From: Rhodobacter sp.
GTDB taxonomy: Bacteria; Pseudomonadota; Alphaproteobacteria; Rhodobacterales; Rhodobacteraceae
Assembly: GCA_027484985.1 (NCBI GenBank)
Contig: JAIXRW010000037.1
Span: forward strand, 1-64,000
DNA length: 64,000 nucleotides
Direction: 5' to 3'
Every line of letters starts with the position of its first letter. The first letter of the stretch is position 1. The notes under the pieces are model-generated. The model saw nothing but the letters and a program-made list of their open reading frames with translations. It searched no databases and had not been told where the DNA came from. A program made the translations under genes and the position numbers. Shown in pieces: positions 38,736-48,221 of this stretch.

Positions 38736-39101
38736 ATGAAACTGACCGCCGTTCTGGCCCTTGCCGCCCTGCTTGCCGCCCCTGTCGCCCTGGCCGAGAC
38801 GATGAAGATGGACCATTCGGGCCATGGCGGGCATATGACGGGCGATGATGCCGCCGTGCAGGCCTATCGCGATGCCAATATGGCGATGCATCGGGCGATG
38901 GAGATCGACTATACCGGCAATGCCGATATCGACTTTGTGCGCGGCATGATCGCCCACCATCAGGGGGCCATCGACATGGCCAAGGTCGTTCTGGACCACG
39001 GCACCGACCCCGAGATCCGCAAGCTGGCCGAAGGCATCATCACGGCGCAGGAAGCCGAGATCGCCTTCATGCAGGACTGGCTGGCCAAGAACGGCCAGTA
39101 A
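38736..39101 (+). CDS. DUF305 family exported protein, possible copper-binding
   Basis: This 121-residue protein has a signal peptide (MKLTAVLALAALLAAPVALA). A His/Met-rich N-terminus (MKMDHSGHGGHM) and the DUF305 core follow, with RGMIAHHQGAIDMAKVVLDH and TAQEAEIAFMQDWLAKNG. The His and Met residues resemble the copper-binding sites described for CopM-type DUF305 proteins, so periplasmic copper handling is a reasonable inference. It is transcribed alone and converges with the class V aminotransferase gene, whose stop lies 5 nt past its own. Confidence 0.85.
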   Translation: MKLTAVLALAALLAAPVALAETMKMDHSGHGGHMTGDDAAVQAYRDANMAMHRAMEIDYTGNADIDFVRGMIAHHQGAIDMAKVVLDHGTDPEIRKLAEGIITAQEAEIAFMQDWLAKNGQ

Positions 39102-39105
39102 CGGT

Positions 39106-40305
39106 TCAGGCGGCGTGGCCGATCACACGCGCCGCCGCCGCAAGGGCGCCGTCCCCGAAGGGGATGCCAAGGCTGACCATCCCCGCCTCGATCACCGCCA
39201 GCGCGCCAAGGGTCATATGGGCATTCACATGGCCCATATGGGCCACCCGCAGAAAGCCGTGATAGGCGGGGTCGGTCGGGGCGGCCATGCCAAGGCCGAT
39301 GCCCAGCGTGACGCCCGCCTTATGTTCGGTCCATTCGCGCAGGCGGGTGGCATGGGGTGCGCCGAAGCGGGCGGCGGTGACGGACCGGCCGCGATGCGCG
39401 GGATCGGCCACATTCAGCCCGATGGCGGGGTTGCCCGCCGACCACGCATCAAAGGCGGCCCAGACGGCGCTGGCCAGCACCTCGTGCCGTTTCCAGACGG
39501 CGGGCATGGTTTCCTCGGCCAGCATATCAAGACTTTCGCGCAGGCCGAACAGGTGGTGTGTGGGGGCAGTGCCGTTCCAGTATTGCCAGAACTCGGCCGC
39601 ATCGGCGCGGGGCGTCCAGTCCCAATAGGGTGTGCGCAGGTCGGATGATTTGCACCGTTCGCGCGCCTTTTCCGAAAACCAGACGAAGCCGATGCCGGGG
39701 GGCACCATCAGCCCCTTCTGGCTGGCGGCAACCAGCACATCGACGCCCCATGCATCCATATGCATCTCGTCGCAGGCAAAGGCGGCGATGGCATCCACCG
39801 CCAGCAGCGCGGGGTGGCCCACCGCATCCATCACCGCCCGCAGGCGCGGCACATCGGTGCGGATCGTGCTGGCCGTATCGACATGGGTGCAGAGAACCGC
39901 CTTGTAGCGCCCGCCATCTGCGCGCAAGGCGGCCTCGACCCGTTCAAAATCGACGGGGTTCGATTTGCCGAAATCGAGCACATCGACCTGAACCCCCAGG
40001 GCCTGCACGCTTTCGGCCCATGACAGGCCAAAGCGGCCTGTGGCCAGAACCAGCGCACGGTCACCGCGCGAAAACAGGTTCATGTTCGCCGCTTCCCAGA
40101 CGCCATGCCCGTTGGCGATGTAAAGCGCCACGTTTTGGGTGGTGCCCGCCACGCGCCGCAGATCGGGCCACAGCGTTTCGACCATGTCGGGCAGGGCGCC
40201 TTCATAGATGTTGGGCGCGGCCCGGTGCATCGCCGCCAGCACCCTGTCGGGCATGACAGAGGGGCCGGGTATGGCCAGATAGGCGCGTCCGTTGGAAAGG
40301 GTCAT
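39106..40305 (-). CDS. Class V aminotransferase, serine/alanine-glyoxylate type
   Basis: This 399-residue PLP enzyme resembles serine-glyoxylate aminotransferases. The N-terminus has the glyoxylate-type YLAIPGPSVMPDRVLAAMHR, the cofactor-contacting Asp is in LLAVDAIAAFACDE, and the Schiff-base lysine is in VLVAASQKGLMVPPG. C-terminal MGHVNAHMTLGALAVIEAGM is typical. A role in photorespiratory-type or serine-cycle amino transfer is likely, with exact substrates unknown. ATG 40305 is preceded by a strong AAGGAGG site. Confidence 0.87.
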   Translation of the reverse strand: MTLSNGRAYLAIPGPSVMPDRVLAAMHRAAPNIYEGALPDMVETLWPDLRRVAGTTQNVALYIANGHGVWEAANMNLFSRGDRALVLATGRFGLSWAESVQALGVQVDVLDFGKSNPVDFERVEAALRADGGRYKAVLCTHVDTASTIRTDVPRLRAVMDAVGHPALLAVDAIAAFACDEMHMDAWGVDVLVAASQKGLMVPPGIGFVWFSEKARERCKSSDLRTPYWDWTPRADAAEFWQYWNGTAPTHHLFGLRESLDMLAEETMPAVWKRHEVLASAVWAAFDAWSAGNPAIGLNVADPAHRGRSVTAARFGAPHATRLREWTEHKAGVTLGIGLGMAAPTDPAYHGFLRVAHMGHVNAHMTLGALAVIEAGMVSLGIPFGDGALAAAARVIGHAA

Positions 40306-40439
40306 CGGGGGTCCTCCTTGTGTCATGGCTAGTCAGACACGGGCGCAAGGTCAACCGCAGCGACCGGCCCGAACGGCGCCATGCCTTGCCGCCACAGGGC
40401 AATCAGGCTAGGCAAGGGCACGCATCACAGGAACCCCTC

Positions 40440-42302
40440 GTGACACAGACGACCGGCCCAAACGTCACTCGCCCGAAAACCGACGGCCTGCAGACAACCG
40501 CCCCCATGGCCGGTGCCGGCTTTGGTGCCGCAGGCGCAGCGGCGCGGGACGGGGACGATCCGCGCTACGGGTCGCGGGCGCTGTTCGGGCGGCTGTGGCG
40601 GCTTTATCTGCGCCCCTATCGCTGGCTGATGCTATGCGCCTTTGTGGTGATGACGGTCGAGGGCAGCACGCTTGGCCTGCTGAGCTATGCGCTGCAACCG
40701 CTGTTCGACGAGGTGTTTGCCCCCGGCGGCAACACCTCGCTTGTGCTGGTGGGGCTGGGCATCCTGTCGCTGTTCCTGATCCGTGCCGCCACTTCGGTGC
40801 TGTCGCGCTTTCTGCTGACGACAGTGTCGCTGCGAACGGCGGCGGCGATGCAGGTTGACCTTTTGGCGCATATCCTGCGGCTGGATGGACCGTTTTTCCA
40901 GACCAACCCGCCCGGATCGCTGATGGAACGGGTGCAGGGCGACACCACGGCCGTCCAGTCGATCTGGATGACCGTCATCGTCGCGGCGGGGCGCGATATC
41001 GTTTCGCTGCTGGGGCTGTTCATCGTCGCGGTCGGGATCGACCCGCTTTGGACTGCGGCCGCCCTGATCGGCGCGCCGTTGCTGATTGTGCCGACGGCGG
41101 TGCTGCAACGCTATCTGCGGCGAAAGGCGGCCCATCTGCGCGCCGAAACCGGCCAACGCGCGACCCGGCTGGACGAGATTTTCCACGGTATCCAGGCGAT
41201 CAAGCTGAACCGGCTGGAAAGCTATCAGACGGGCCGCTTTACCCGCATCGTCGCCGCGCTGAACCGCGCCCAGACCAAGGCCACGCTGGCCGCATCGGTC
41301 ATGCCCGCGATGATCGACATCGTGACGGGGCTGGGCTTTTTCGCGGTCTTGCTGCTGGGCGGGCGCGAGGTGGCGGAAGGCCACCGCACGGTGGGCGAGT
41401 TCATGTCGTTCTTCACTGCCATGGCGCTGACCTTCCAGCCGATCCGCCGTCTGGGCGAATTGTTCGGCAGCTGGCAGGTGGCGGCGGCCAGTCTCGAGCG
41501 GATTTTCCGCCTGTTCGACATCACCCCGAGCCTTGCCCGCCCTGCGCAAAGCGTTGCCCCCGTGCCGCGCGGCGCGACGCGGATCGAGTTTCGGGATGTG
41601 CGCTTTTCCTATCCGGGCGTGCCGGTTCTGGACGGGCTGAGCTTTACCGCCGAAACCGGCCAGACCACGGCTATCGTCGGCCCTTCGGGGGCGGGGAAAA
41701 GCACGGTTTTTCAGGTGCTGACCGCGCTGACCGATCCCGACAGCGGCAGTGTCACCATCGGCGGGCAGGATACACGCAGCCTTAGCCTTGCCGATCAGCG
41801 CGGGCTGTTCGCGTCGGTCACGCAGGAAACCGCGCTGTTTGACGAATCCCTGCGCGACAACATTCTGATGGGGCGCGAGGGGGTTTCGGACGCGCGGCTG
41901 GACGAAGTACTGGCCGCAGCCCATCTGACCGAATTCGTGGCAGGCCTTCCCCAGGGGCTCGACACCCCCGCAGGCCCGCGCGGTTCGGGGCTTTCGGGAG
42001 GGCAGCGCCAGCGCATCGCCATTGCCCGCGCCCTGCTGGCCGATGCGCCCGTCCTGCTGCTGGACGAGGCCACATCGGCGCTTGATGCGCGGTCCGAGGC
42101 GGCGGTGGCCGAGGCCTTGGCCACGCTTGCCCGCGGGCGCACCACGCTTGTGATCGCGCACAGGCTTTCCACCGTGCGCGATGCCGACAAGATTTTGGTG
42201 CTGAACGCGGGCAGGGTAGCGGAACAGGGCCGCCATGACGATCTGATGGCGCAGGGCGGGCTTTATGCCAGCCTGTACCGGTTACAGGCGGGCGGGGAAT
42301 GA
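40440..42302 (+). CDS. ABC exporter, fused membrane and ATPase domains (MsbA-like)
   Basis: This 620-residue half-transporter has six transmembrane helices in residues about 50-345 and a C-terminal ATPase. Walker A is IVGPSGAGKSTV, the signature is [17 protein letters not shown], Walker B is VLLLDEATSALD and the H-loop is VIAHRLSTVRDAD. It resembles MsbA-type lipid or drug exporters and should act as a homodimer. I chose the GTG at 40440, with an AGGA site; an internal ATG at 40506 is an alternative. The following ygfZ start overlaps its stop by four bases. Confidence 0.87.
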   Translation: MTQTTGPNVTRPKTDGLQTTAPMAGAGFGAAGAAARDGDDPRYGSRALFGRLWRLYLRPYRWLMLCAFVVMTVEGSTLGLLSYALQPLFDEVFAPGGNTSLVLVGLGILSLFLIRAATSVLSRFLLTTVSLRTAAAMQVDLLAHILRLDGPFFQTNPPGSLMERVQGDTTAVQSIWMTVIVAAGRDIVSLLGLFIVAVGIDPLWTAAALIGAPLLIVPTAVLQRYLRRKAAHLRAETGQRATRLDEIFHGIQAIKLNRLESYQTGRFTRIVAALNRAQTKATLAASVMPAMIDIVTGLGFFAVLLLGGREVAEGHRTVGEFMSFFTAMALTFQPIRRLGELFGSWQVAAASLERIFRLFDITPSLARPAQSVAPVPRGATRIEFRDVRFSYPGVPVLDGLSFTAETGQTTAIVGPSGAGKSTVFQVLTALTDPDSGSVTIGGQDTRSLSLADQRGLFASVTQETALFDESLRDNILMGREGVSDARLDEVLAAAHLTEFVAGLPQGLDTPAGPRGSGLSGGQRQRIAIARALLADAPVLLLDEATSALDARSEAAVAEALATLARGRTTLVIAHRLSTVRDADKILVLNAGRVAEQGRHDDLMAQGGLYASLYRLQAGGE

Positions 42303-43090
42303 TGCAGGGTGAACAGGTGCCGGACAGGGTGCTGTGGGCCGTGACGGGGGCCGATGCCGTGCCCTTTCTGCAAGGGCTGGTTTCGAATGACCTGCTGCCG
42401 CTCGACAAGGGGCCCGGCATCGTCTGGGCTGCGCTTTTGACACCGCAGGGCAAGTATCTGGCCGATTTCTTCGTGATCCGGCAGCATGATGGCGCGCTGC
42501 TGGTCGATATCGCGCAAACGCTTGCCCCCGCCACGCTGCGGCGGCTGACGATGTATCGCCTGCGGGCCGATGTGCAGATTGCGCCCGCCCCGCTTCATGT
42601 GCAACGCGGGCTTGGCGACGCCAAGGCAGGGGCCTTTGCCGATCCGCGCCACCCCGCGCTTGGCTGGCGCGCCTATGGCACGGCAGAAGGCTTGGCCCCC
42701 GTGATCGACTGGGACGCGATCCGTGTTGCCCATGTCATTCCCGAAAGTGGTATCGAACTGGTCGTGGATGACAGCTACCTGCTGGAACACGGGTTCGAAC
42801 GCCTGCATGGCGTCGATTTCCGCAAGGGCTGCTATGTCGGGCAGGAAGTCACCGCCCGCATGAAGCACAAGACCGAGCTGCGAAAGGGTCTGGTCCGCGT
42901 GCGGATCGAAGGTGAGGCCACATCGACCGAAATCACGACGCCCGAGGGCAAGGTGGCCGGCACGCTGTTCACCCGTTCGGGCGACCGCGCCATTGCCTAT
43001 CTGCGGCTCGACCGCGCCGATGGGCCGCTGGCCGCCGGGGCGGCGCGCATCACGCTGGACCCGGACCAGCCGCAAGCGCAGCCATCGTAA
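42299..43090 (+). CDS. ygfZ: Folate-binding YgfZ/CAF17-like protein
   Basis: This 263-residue protein is related to the GcvT aminomethyltransferase fold. It carries the diagnostic YgfZ motif KGCYVGQEVTARMKHKTELR (residues about 179-198), whose cysteine is essential in E. coli YgfZ. The family assists maturation or repair of certain iron-sulfur enzymes in a folate-dependent way. Two tandem ATG codons (42299, 42302) overlap the exporter stop. The 3' end overlaps the converging glycosyltransferase gene by 41 nt. Confidence 0.9.
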   Translation: MMQGEQVPDRVLWAVTGADAVPFLQGLVSNDLLPLDKGPGIVWAALLTPQGKYLADFFVIRQHDGALLVDIAQTLAPATLRRLTMYRLRADVQIAPAPLHVQRGLGDAKAGAFADPRHPALGWRAYGTAEGLAPVIDWDAIRVAHVIPESGIELVVDDSYLLEHGFERLHGVDFRKGCYVGQEVTARMKHKTELRKGLVRVRIEGEATSTEITTPEGKVAGTLFTRSGDRAIAYLRLDRADGPLAAGAARITLDPDQPQAQPS

Positions 43091-43844
43091 AGCCGAAGCG
43101 CGCGGCGAAGCGGGCTTCGAGCGCCGCTATCGTTGCGTCATTGCCGCCACCCCGGTTGTAGCTGCGCCACAGGCTTTCACCCTGCGCGACCTCGGGCAGC
43201 TTGCCCTGCCCCGTCACGGTGACCGCGATCCCCGCCCGCGCCAGATGCCAGCGCAGCCACAGGTCATCGCCGGTCGGCGCGAGGTTCAGCGCCTCGGCCA
43301 GATCCAGCACCTCGGGCGGAAAATCTGATGCGCGGTAAAGCACGCCGTCCTTGCCGATCGGCAAGGCCAGCAGGGTCGGCGTGACCAGCGGCGCCTTGAA
43401 CCAGTGACCGTAAGGGGCCAACCGGCCGTTCCTGCACAAGACAGGATGCGCGCTATGGGCCACGCAAAGCCCCGGCCGCCACGCGGCCAGCAGGCCCGCC
43501 AGCCAGCCTTGCGGATAGAGGGTATCGTCATCCGCCGTCACCACCAGCCGGTCACTGCCGGCATGATCGGCCAGCCACGGGAGAATCTTGCGGTAGGGTC
43601 CGGTGTTTTCGACCAAGCGGATGACAAGCCGCCCCTTTGCGGTCTGTTCGAGATCGCGCAAAGCCTGCGGCAGGTCGCGCACACCTTTATCAAGCAGCCA
43701 CGGGCTTTCTGACAGATAAAGAAAGACCCGCGCAGGCGGCGGGTCTTGGGTCAGGATTGAATGAACCACCAGATGGACCTGACCGATGCGGTCGGCAATC
43801 GTGGTCAGGCTGACATCGGCTTGCACAGCATACCCCTGGAACAT
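43050..43844 (-). CDS. Glycosyltransferase family 2-like protein
   Basis: This 264-residue protein has a GT-A-like nucleotide-sugar core. The start VSLTTIADRIGQVHLVVHSI resembles GT2 N-termini, the acidic metal site appears as LVVTADDDTLYPQGWLAGLL, and LNLAPTGDDLWLRWHLARAG gives a probable catalytic-base region. Acceptor and sugar are unknown. A GTG at 43826 is an alternative start. It is apparently monocistronic. Its 3' end converges on ygfZ with a 41-nt overlap. Confidence 0.75.
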   Translation of the reverse strand: MFQGYAVQADVSLTTIADRIGQVHLVVHSILTQDPPPARVFLYLSESPWLLDKGVRDLPQALRDLEQTAKGRLVIRLVENTGPYRKILPWLADHAGSDRLVVTADDDTLYPQGWLAGLLAAWRPGLCVAHSAHPVLCRNGRLAPYGHWFKAPLVTPTLLALPIGKDGVLYRASDFPPEVLDLAEALNLAPTGDDLWLRWHLARAGIAVTVTGQGKLPEVAQGESLWRSYNRGGGNDATIAALEARFAARFGFTMAALAAGPGPA

Positions 43845-43882
43845 AGCCGAATTTGGGCCATGTCGGGGGCTTTTGGCAAGGG

Positions 43883-44446
43883 TCAGGCGCGTTCGGAATA
43901 TTCCATCAGTTCGGTATGGACGATGATGTCTTCGTCCGGCCCGATGAAGGGCGGTATCATGATGCGAACGCCGTTATCCAGAATAGCGGGCTTGAAGCTG
44001 TTCGCCGCCGTCTGGCCCTTTTGCACCGGTTCAGTCTCGACGATCCGGCATTTGACCTTTTGCGGCAGGGTGACGGCCAGCGCCTCTTCGCCGTAATAGC
44101 GGATCGTGGCGGTCATGCCGTCTTGCAGAAACGGGCGGCGGTCGCCCAGCAGATCGGCGTCAAGCTCGATCTGTTCATAGGTTTCGGCATCCATGAACAC
44201 CAGACGGCCATCGTTTTCGTACAGGAACTGCTGGTCCTTGTTTTCAAGCCGCACTTCATCGACCTTGTCTTCCGACCGGAAGCGTTCGTTCAGCTTGCGG
44301 CCGTCGCGCAGGTTCTTGAGTTCGGCCTGCGCGAAGGCCCCGCCCTTTCCGGGTTTGACATGGTTGACCTTGACCGCGGCCCAAAGCCCGCCGTCATGTT
44401 CCAGCACCATGCCGGGCTTGATTTCGTTGCCGTTGATCTTGGCCAT
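43883..44446 (-). CDS. efp: Elongation factor P
   Basis: This factor relieves ribosome stalling at polyproline stretches. The 187-residue protein has the three-domain tRNA-mimic layout. The modification-site loop is KPGKGGAF with Lys34 at its tip, as in factors lysylated by EpmA. Later conserved blocks are [20 protein letters not shown] and a C-terminal domain including [20 protein letters not shown]. The divergent 215-nt gap to the next gene should hold its promoter. Confidence 0.97.
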   Translation of the reverse strand: MAKINGNEIKPGMVLEHDGGLWAAVKVNHVKPGKGGAFAQAELKNLRDGRKLNERFRSEDKVDEVRLENKDQQFLYENDGRLVFMDAETYEQIELDADLLGDRRPFLQDGMTATIRYYGEEALAVTLPQKVKCRIVETEPVQKGQTAANSFKPAILDNGVRIMIPPFIGPDEDIIVHTELMEYSERA

Positions 44447-44661
44447 GATGACAAAACCTTGACGAGAGGTTGAAGAGAATATGTCCGTGCCTATATCTCG
44501 CCCTTAGTTGACGGGCAAGACGACTAGATACGGTAGCGCAACTGTGATAGCCATGCGCCTTCTGCATAGCTATCATTCCCAAGTCGCAATACCGAATCGT
44601 GACAAAACGGTCATATTCGCCCGACGCCAAAAAAGACAAGAGCAAGAATAGGAACGACGAG

Positions 44662-44988
44662 ATGGTCGATTTCGTTGACGGAACCGCCTTCAATTACGAA
44701 CAGGGCCAGCGCGCCCGCAAGCTGTTCGCGGCGGTCGTTCTGGCGGCTTTGGACGATGCCATTGCCGATGACAAGAAATACGGAAATGGCCCCGAGCAGA
44801 TCGCCCGCTGGGCGCGTTCGCGTGACGGGCGCGAGGTGCTGTCCTGCGCCGGTATCGACCCGAATGAACGGGTGGTGAAGGGGCTGATGGATTTCGTGGC
44901 CAAGGGGATTCGCACCTCGGTCGCGCTGTCGCGCGAAGAATCCGAACGCCGCCACGCGATGGAAGCGGATCAGGCCGAAGCGGCCTGA
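44662..44988 (+). CDS. Small conserved protein (DUF6280-like)
   Basis: This 108-residue, highly charged protein begins MVDFVDGTAFNYEQGQRARK and contains the strongly conserved-looking GPEQIARWARSRDGREVLSC and DPNERVVKGLMDFVAKGIRT. It matches a family common in Rhodobacteraceae that I recall as DUF6280, with no known function. I chose ATG 44662, which has an AGGA site 8 nt upstream; a GTG at 44599 would add 21 charged residues without a ribosome-binding site. A strong terminator follows within 25 nt. Confidence 0.8.
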   Translation: MVDFVDGTAFNYEQGQRARKLFAAVVLAALDDAIADDKKYGNGPEQIARWARSRDGREVLSCAGIDPNERVVKGLMDFVAKGIRTSVALSREESERRHAMEADQAEAA

Positions 44989-45011
44989 ACCAACCACCGC
45001 ATGCCGGAACG

Positions 45012-45039
45012 AAAAACGCGCCCTGCGGGGCGCGTTTTT
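45012..45039. terminator. Bidirectional rho-independent terminator
   Basis: A 12-bp stem AAAAACGCGCCC/GGGCGCGTTTTT with a TGCG loop has A and T runs on both sides. It ends the upstream plus-strand gene and the converging minus-strand gene, whose stop is at 45066. Confidence 0.92.
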
Positions 45040-45065
45040 GTTTGTGCGATGGGAACGGCGAAAGC

Positions 45066-45821
45066 CTAGTCGAAGTCGCGCACGGCAAGCGCACGCGCCA
45101 CTTCGGCGCGGACAAGTTTTCTCACATTGCGTGTGATGCGTTCGCCCAGCGTGCCCTGCAATTCTTCGCGGATGATGTCGCGCACCAGATCGCGCATCGC
45201 GGCTTCGTCAAAGACGGGCGCGTCTTCCTCGTCCAGAAAGCGGGCATAGGCGCCTTCGGTCGTCTCGCGTTCAAGCTCGGCACGGATCGCGGCTTCGGCC
45301 TGTTCGGCCCAGTCATCCGCGCGGGCCTCGGCCCGCGCTTCGGCATGGTGATCGGCGGACGCCGCCACTTCGGCCAAGGCCGCCATATCCAGCGTCATCG
45401 CGTCATCGGATTGCGCGGCTTCGTTCAAGGGCACGTCTTGCGGCTGCGGGGCAGCGAACAGCGCCTCGGGGATGGTGGCGGTCATGCCCAACGGGGCCGC
45501 GGCGCCGTCATCCTCGTATCCCTGAAGCGATACGATGCCTTCATCATCATGCACGTCGGTATAGGGCGCGTCCTCGACACTGTGCTGCGTTTCGGGCGGC
45601 GGGGCCGCAGGTTCGGGCACGGGTTCGGGCACGGGTTCGGGCACGATCCGCAAGGCCGGTGTCAGCACCAGCTTTTCGGCAACAGGCGCGGGTGTCGGTG
45701 CGGGTTGCGCCGGTGCAGCGGGTTGCGCCACGCGGCCCGACGGCCGCAGGTCTTCCGAAACCAGCCGGCGGATGGACGACAGCACATCCTCGATCTCGAC
45801 AGAGCTCATCGGTTCTGACAT
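45066..45821 (-). CDS. Acidic protein with PopZ-like (DUF2497-type) architecture
   Basis: This 251-residue protein has a short N-terminal amphipathic motif, SSVEIEDVLSSIRRLVSEDL. A long acidic, Pro/Ala-rich disordered linker follows, then a helical C-terminus, AAMRDLVRDIIREELQGTLG followed by ERITRNVRKLVRAEVARAL. This N-motif/linker/helical-tail layout resembles the pole-organising protein PopZ of Caulobacter (DUF2497), but similarity is confined to the ends, so the assignment is an inference. The adjacent TolC and Pcm genes on the same strand are its usual neighbours in related genomes. Confidence 0.65.
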   Translation of the reverse strand: MSEPMSSVEIEDVLSSIRRLVSEDLRPSGRVAQPAAPAQPAPTPAPVAEKLVLTPALRIVPEPVPEPVPEPAAPPPETQHSVEDAPYTDVHDDEGIVSLQGYEDDGAAAPLGMTATIPEALFAAPQPQDVPLNEAAQSDDAMTLDMAALAEVAASADHHAEARAEARADDWAEQAEAAIRAELERETTEGAYARFLDEEDAPVFDEAAMRDLVRDIIREELQGTLGERITRNVRKLVRAEVARALAVRDFD

Positions 45822-45918
45822 GGGCGCCCCTGCTGGACCAATAGGTCTGCGCGATCATACCCCGACAATCCCGACCAATTCAAGGAATTGGCGCGGACGT
45901 CGCGGAAAAAGCGGGCGA

Positions 45919-47277
45919 TCAGTTGCCCGATTTGCCCAAGATACGATCCAGCGCCCTGCCCTGTGCCGAAATCGGCGCCCGCTTTACCGCGTTGTAATAG
46001 GTCGCCGGATCATAAACCGGCACCCCGAGATTGAGATGTTCGACACTGAGCAGCCCCATCGTGGACAGCAGGTTGTAGATGCCGACATAACGCTGCGCCT
46101 CGGCGGTCAGTTTCTGGGCGCGGGCGCTAAGCAGTTCCTGTTCGGCATCCAGCACATCCAGCGTGGTGCGCGCACCAAGACCCGCTTCTTCCTTGACCCC
46201 GTTGAACGCCGCCTGTGCCGCCGCCACCTGCTGGGTTCCCGCCGTGATCGACACCGAAGCCACCTCGATCGACGACCACGCGTTGCCGACATTCTCGGCC
46301 ACGGTGATGCCCGCCTGCGCCAGCGCGGCCTGTGCGGCCTCTTTGTTGGCCACCGCCGCCCGCTGCGACGAGACAAGCGCACCGCCGCTATACAGCGTCT
46401 GCGACAGGGTCAGCGCCAGCGCCTGCGATGTGGTATCGGTCGCGGGATTGCGCGAAAGCCCGGCCTCGGCGCTAAGCGTGGGCAGACGCCGTGCCTGCGC
46501 GGCCTGCACGGCCAGTTCGGCCACGGTGACGCGGTGCTGTGCAGCCTTGATGTCGGGATGGGTGGCCAGCGCCACGCTGCGCGCCGCATCGAGCGACCCC
46601 GCCGTGGCCGGAGGCTTGGGCAGGGGTTGCAGCTTGCCCGGATAGGCACCCGTGACCGCCTTGTAGCGTTCGCGCGCCGTGTTCAGATCGCCCTGCGCGG
46701 CCACCAGCCCCGATTGTGCCGCAGCCAGACGCGCCTCGGCCAGCGCGACATCGGTGCGCGTCACCTCGCCCACATCGAAACGGTCTTTCGACGCCTTCAG
46801 TTCTTCCCCGATCAGCCGCACATTCGACTGGCGCAGCGCCACGATCTCGGATTGCAGGCGCACATTCACATAGGCATCGACCGCTTGCAGCAGCACCCGC
46901 GACTCGATGCCTTTCAGCGTTTCGCGTCCGGCCAGCACGGTTTCCTTGGCTATTTCGATCCCCAGCTTGCGCCGCCCGAAATCGACCAGCGTCATCTGCG
47001 CGGCCAGCGTATAGGTGCTTTGCAGGTTATCGGCCAGAAAGCCCGATGCGGGATCGGTATATTGCGCCTTGGCCGCCAGCGAGATGACAGGGCGCAGCGC
47101 GGCCACGGCACCGGCGACATCCTCGTCAGCGGCCCGCAGCAGCGCCTCGTTCTGGTCCAGCAACTGCGAGGTCTTGTAGGACGCGACAAGCGCGTCCGAA
47201 AGACTTTCCGCCATCGCGGGCAAGGCGGCTGCCACTGCCAGAACCGAAACCACCGCCGCTTTCAGAATTGACCGCAT
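45919..47277 (-). CDS. tolC: TolC family outer membrane protein
   Basis: This 452-residue trimeric outer-membrane channel serves type I secretion and efflux. It has a signal peptide (MRSILKAAVVSVLAVAAALP then AMA) and the two internally repeated halves typical of TolC (ALVASYKTSQLLDQNEALLR and VALATHPDIKAAQHRVTVAE, each with an LDQN/HPDI-like motif). Long coiled-coil helices and GARTTLDVLDAEQELLSAR, the second-repeat signature, are present. I chose ATG 47277, with an AGGTGGG site; an ATG 18 nt upstream is possible. It follows pcm by 75 nt. Confidence 0.92.
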   Translation of the reverse strand: MRSILKAAVVSVLAVAAALPAMAESLSDALVASYKTSQLLDQNEALLRAADEDVAGAVAALRPVISLAAKAQYTDPASGFLADNLQSTYTLAAQMTLVDFGRRKLGIEIAKETVLAGRETLKGIESRVLLQAVDAYVNVRLQSEIVALRQSNVRLIGEELKASKDRFDVGEVTRTDVALAEARLAAAQSGLVAAQGDLNTARERYKAVTGAYPGKLQPLPKPPATAGSLDAARSVALATHPDIKAAQHRVTVAELAVQAAQARRLPTLSAEAGLSRNPATDTTSQALALTLSQTLYSGGALVSSQRAAVANKEAAQAALAQAGITVAENVGNAWSSIEVASVSITAGTQQVAAAQAAFNGVKEEAGLGARTTLDVLDAEQELLSARAQKLTAEAQRYVGIYNLLSTMGLLSVEHLNLGVPVYDPATYYNAVKRAPISAQGRALDRILGKSGN

Positions 47278-47352
47278 CCATCCCACCTGTCGCATCTGGG
47301 CCCTGTCCGGCCCGTCCAATCGATGCCACGGCCCAGCGGCCATGGCGCGCCG

Positions 47353-48006
47353 TTACAGCGAAAATCCGCGCTTGGCGGCAAAACCCGGCAGAACCGGCGC
47401 CGCCGCGTTGAAGGCATAGCGCCATGTCACAACGCCATCGATCTTGTATCCGATCCGCGCCACGCCCAGCGACCCTTCCATGAAAATGGCGCCGATCCGC
47501 CCGCCTTCGCGCAACTGCGCCAACAGCGCGGCAGGCACGGCTTCGACCCCGCCCTGAAGGGTAATCACGTCAAAGGGCGCATGTTTGGCATCGCCCGCCG
47601 CCAGCGGCCCCACGATCAGTGCGGCATTGTCCACACCCTGCGCCGACAGCGTGCGCTGCGCCTCGGACGCAAGGGCGGCATCCTCTTCCACCGCGACGAC
47701 CGCATCGGCCAGCCGCGCCAGCACAGCCGTGGAATAGCCAAGCCCACAGCCCAGATCGAGCACCAGTTCCCCCGGCTGCACGTCAAGCGCATCCAACAGC
47801 TTGGCAAAGGTCCGCGCCTCGAGCACGACACGACCGGGCGCGATTTCGACATTCTCGCCGATATAGGCTGCTTCGCGCATGCTGTCGGGCACATAGGCCT
47901 CGCGCGGGATGGCCAGCATCGCCTCGATAATCGGGAATTTCGTCACGTCCGACGGGCGTACCTGCGTATCCACCATCATCACGCGACGGGTCGAGAAGTC
48001 GCTCAT
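47353..48006 (-). CDS. pcm: Protein-L-isoaspartate O-methyltransferase family protein
   Basis: This 217-residue SAM-dependent methyltransferase belongs to the family that repairs isoaspartyl residues. The SAM-binding motif I is [20 protein letters not shown] near residue 80. The N-terminal [20 protein letters not shown] is typical of the alphaproteobacterial Pcm variant next to tolC. That variant lacks some residues of canonical PCMT, so repair activity should be treated as likely rather than certain. ATG 48006 was preferred over 48018. Confidence 0.87.
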   Translation of the reverse strand: MSDFSTRRVMMVDTQVRPSDVTKFPIIEAMLAIPREAYVPDSMREAAYIGENVEIAPGRVVLEARTFAKLLDALDVQPGELVLDLGCGLGYSTAVLARLADAVVAVEEDAALASEAQRTLSAQGVDNAALIVGPLAAGDAKHAPFDVITLQGGVEAVPAALLAQLREGGRIGAIFMEGSLGVARIGYKIDGVVTWRYAFNAAAPVLPGFAAKRGFSL

Positions 48007-48221
48007 ATCTGAACTCATCCGTATGGTTTCGCTCTGCAACCTCTTGCCACAGTTGCCCGCGCTCGGCAACGCAAGATGCGCCGCGGTTCCCTTGCGGCGA
48101 TGCGCTTTTCCGTCGCGACAGTGCCGTTGCGCGAAAGCGCGGCGAACTGACATGTTAGCTCTTGCAAAACCCGGCCATTCGCTGTTCCCCTGCCCCCATC
48201 GCAGCGACACAGGAGGCGGGA

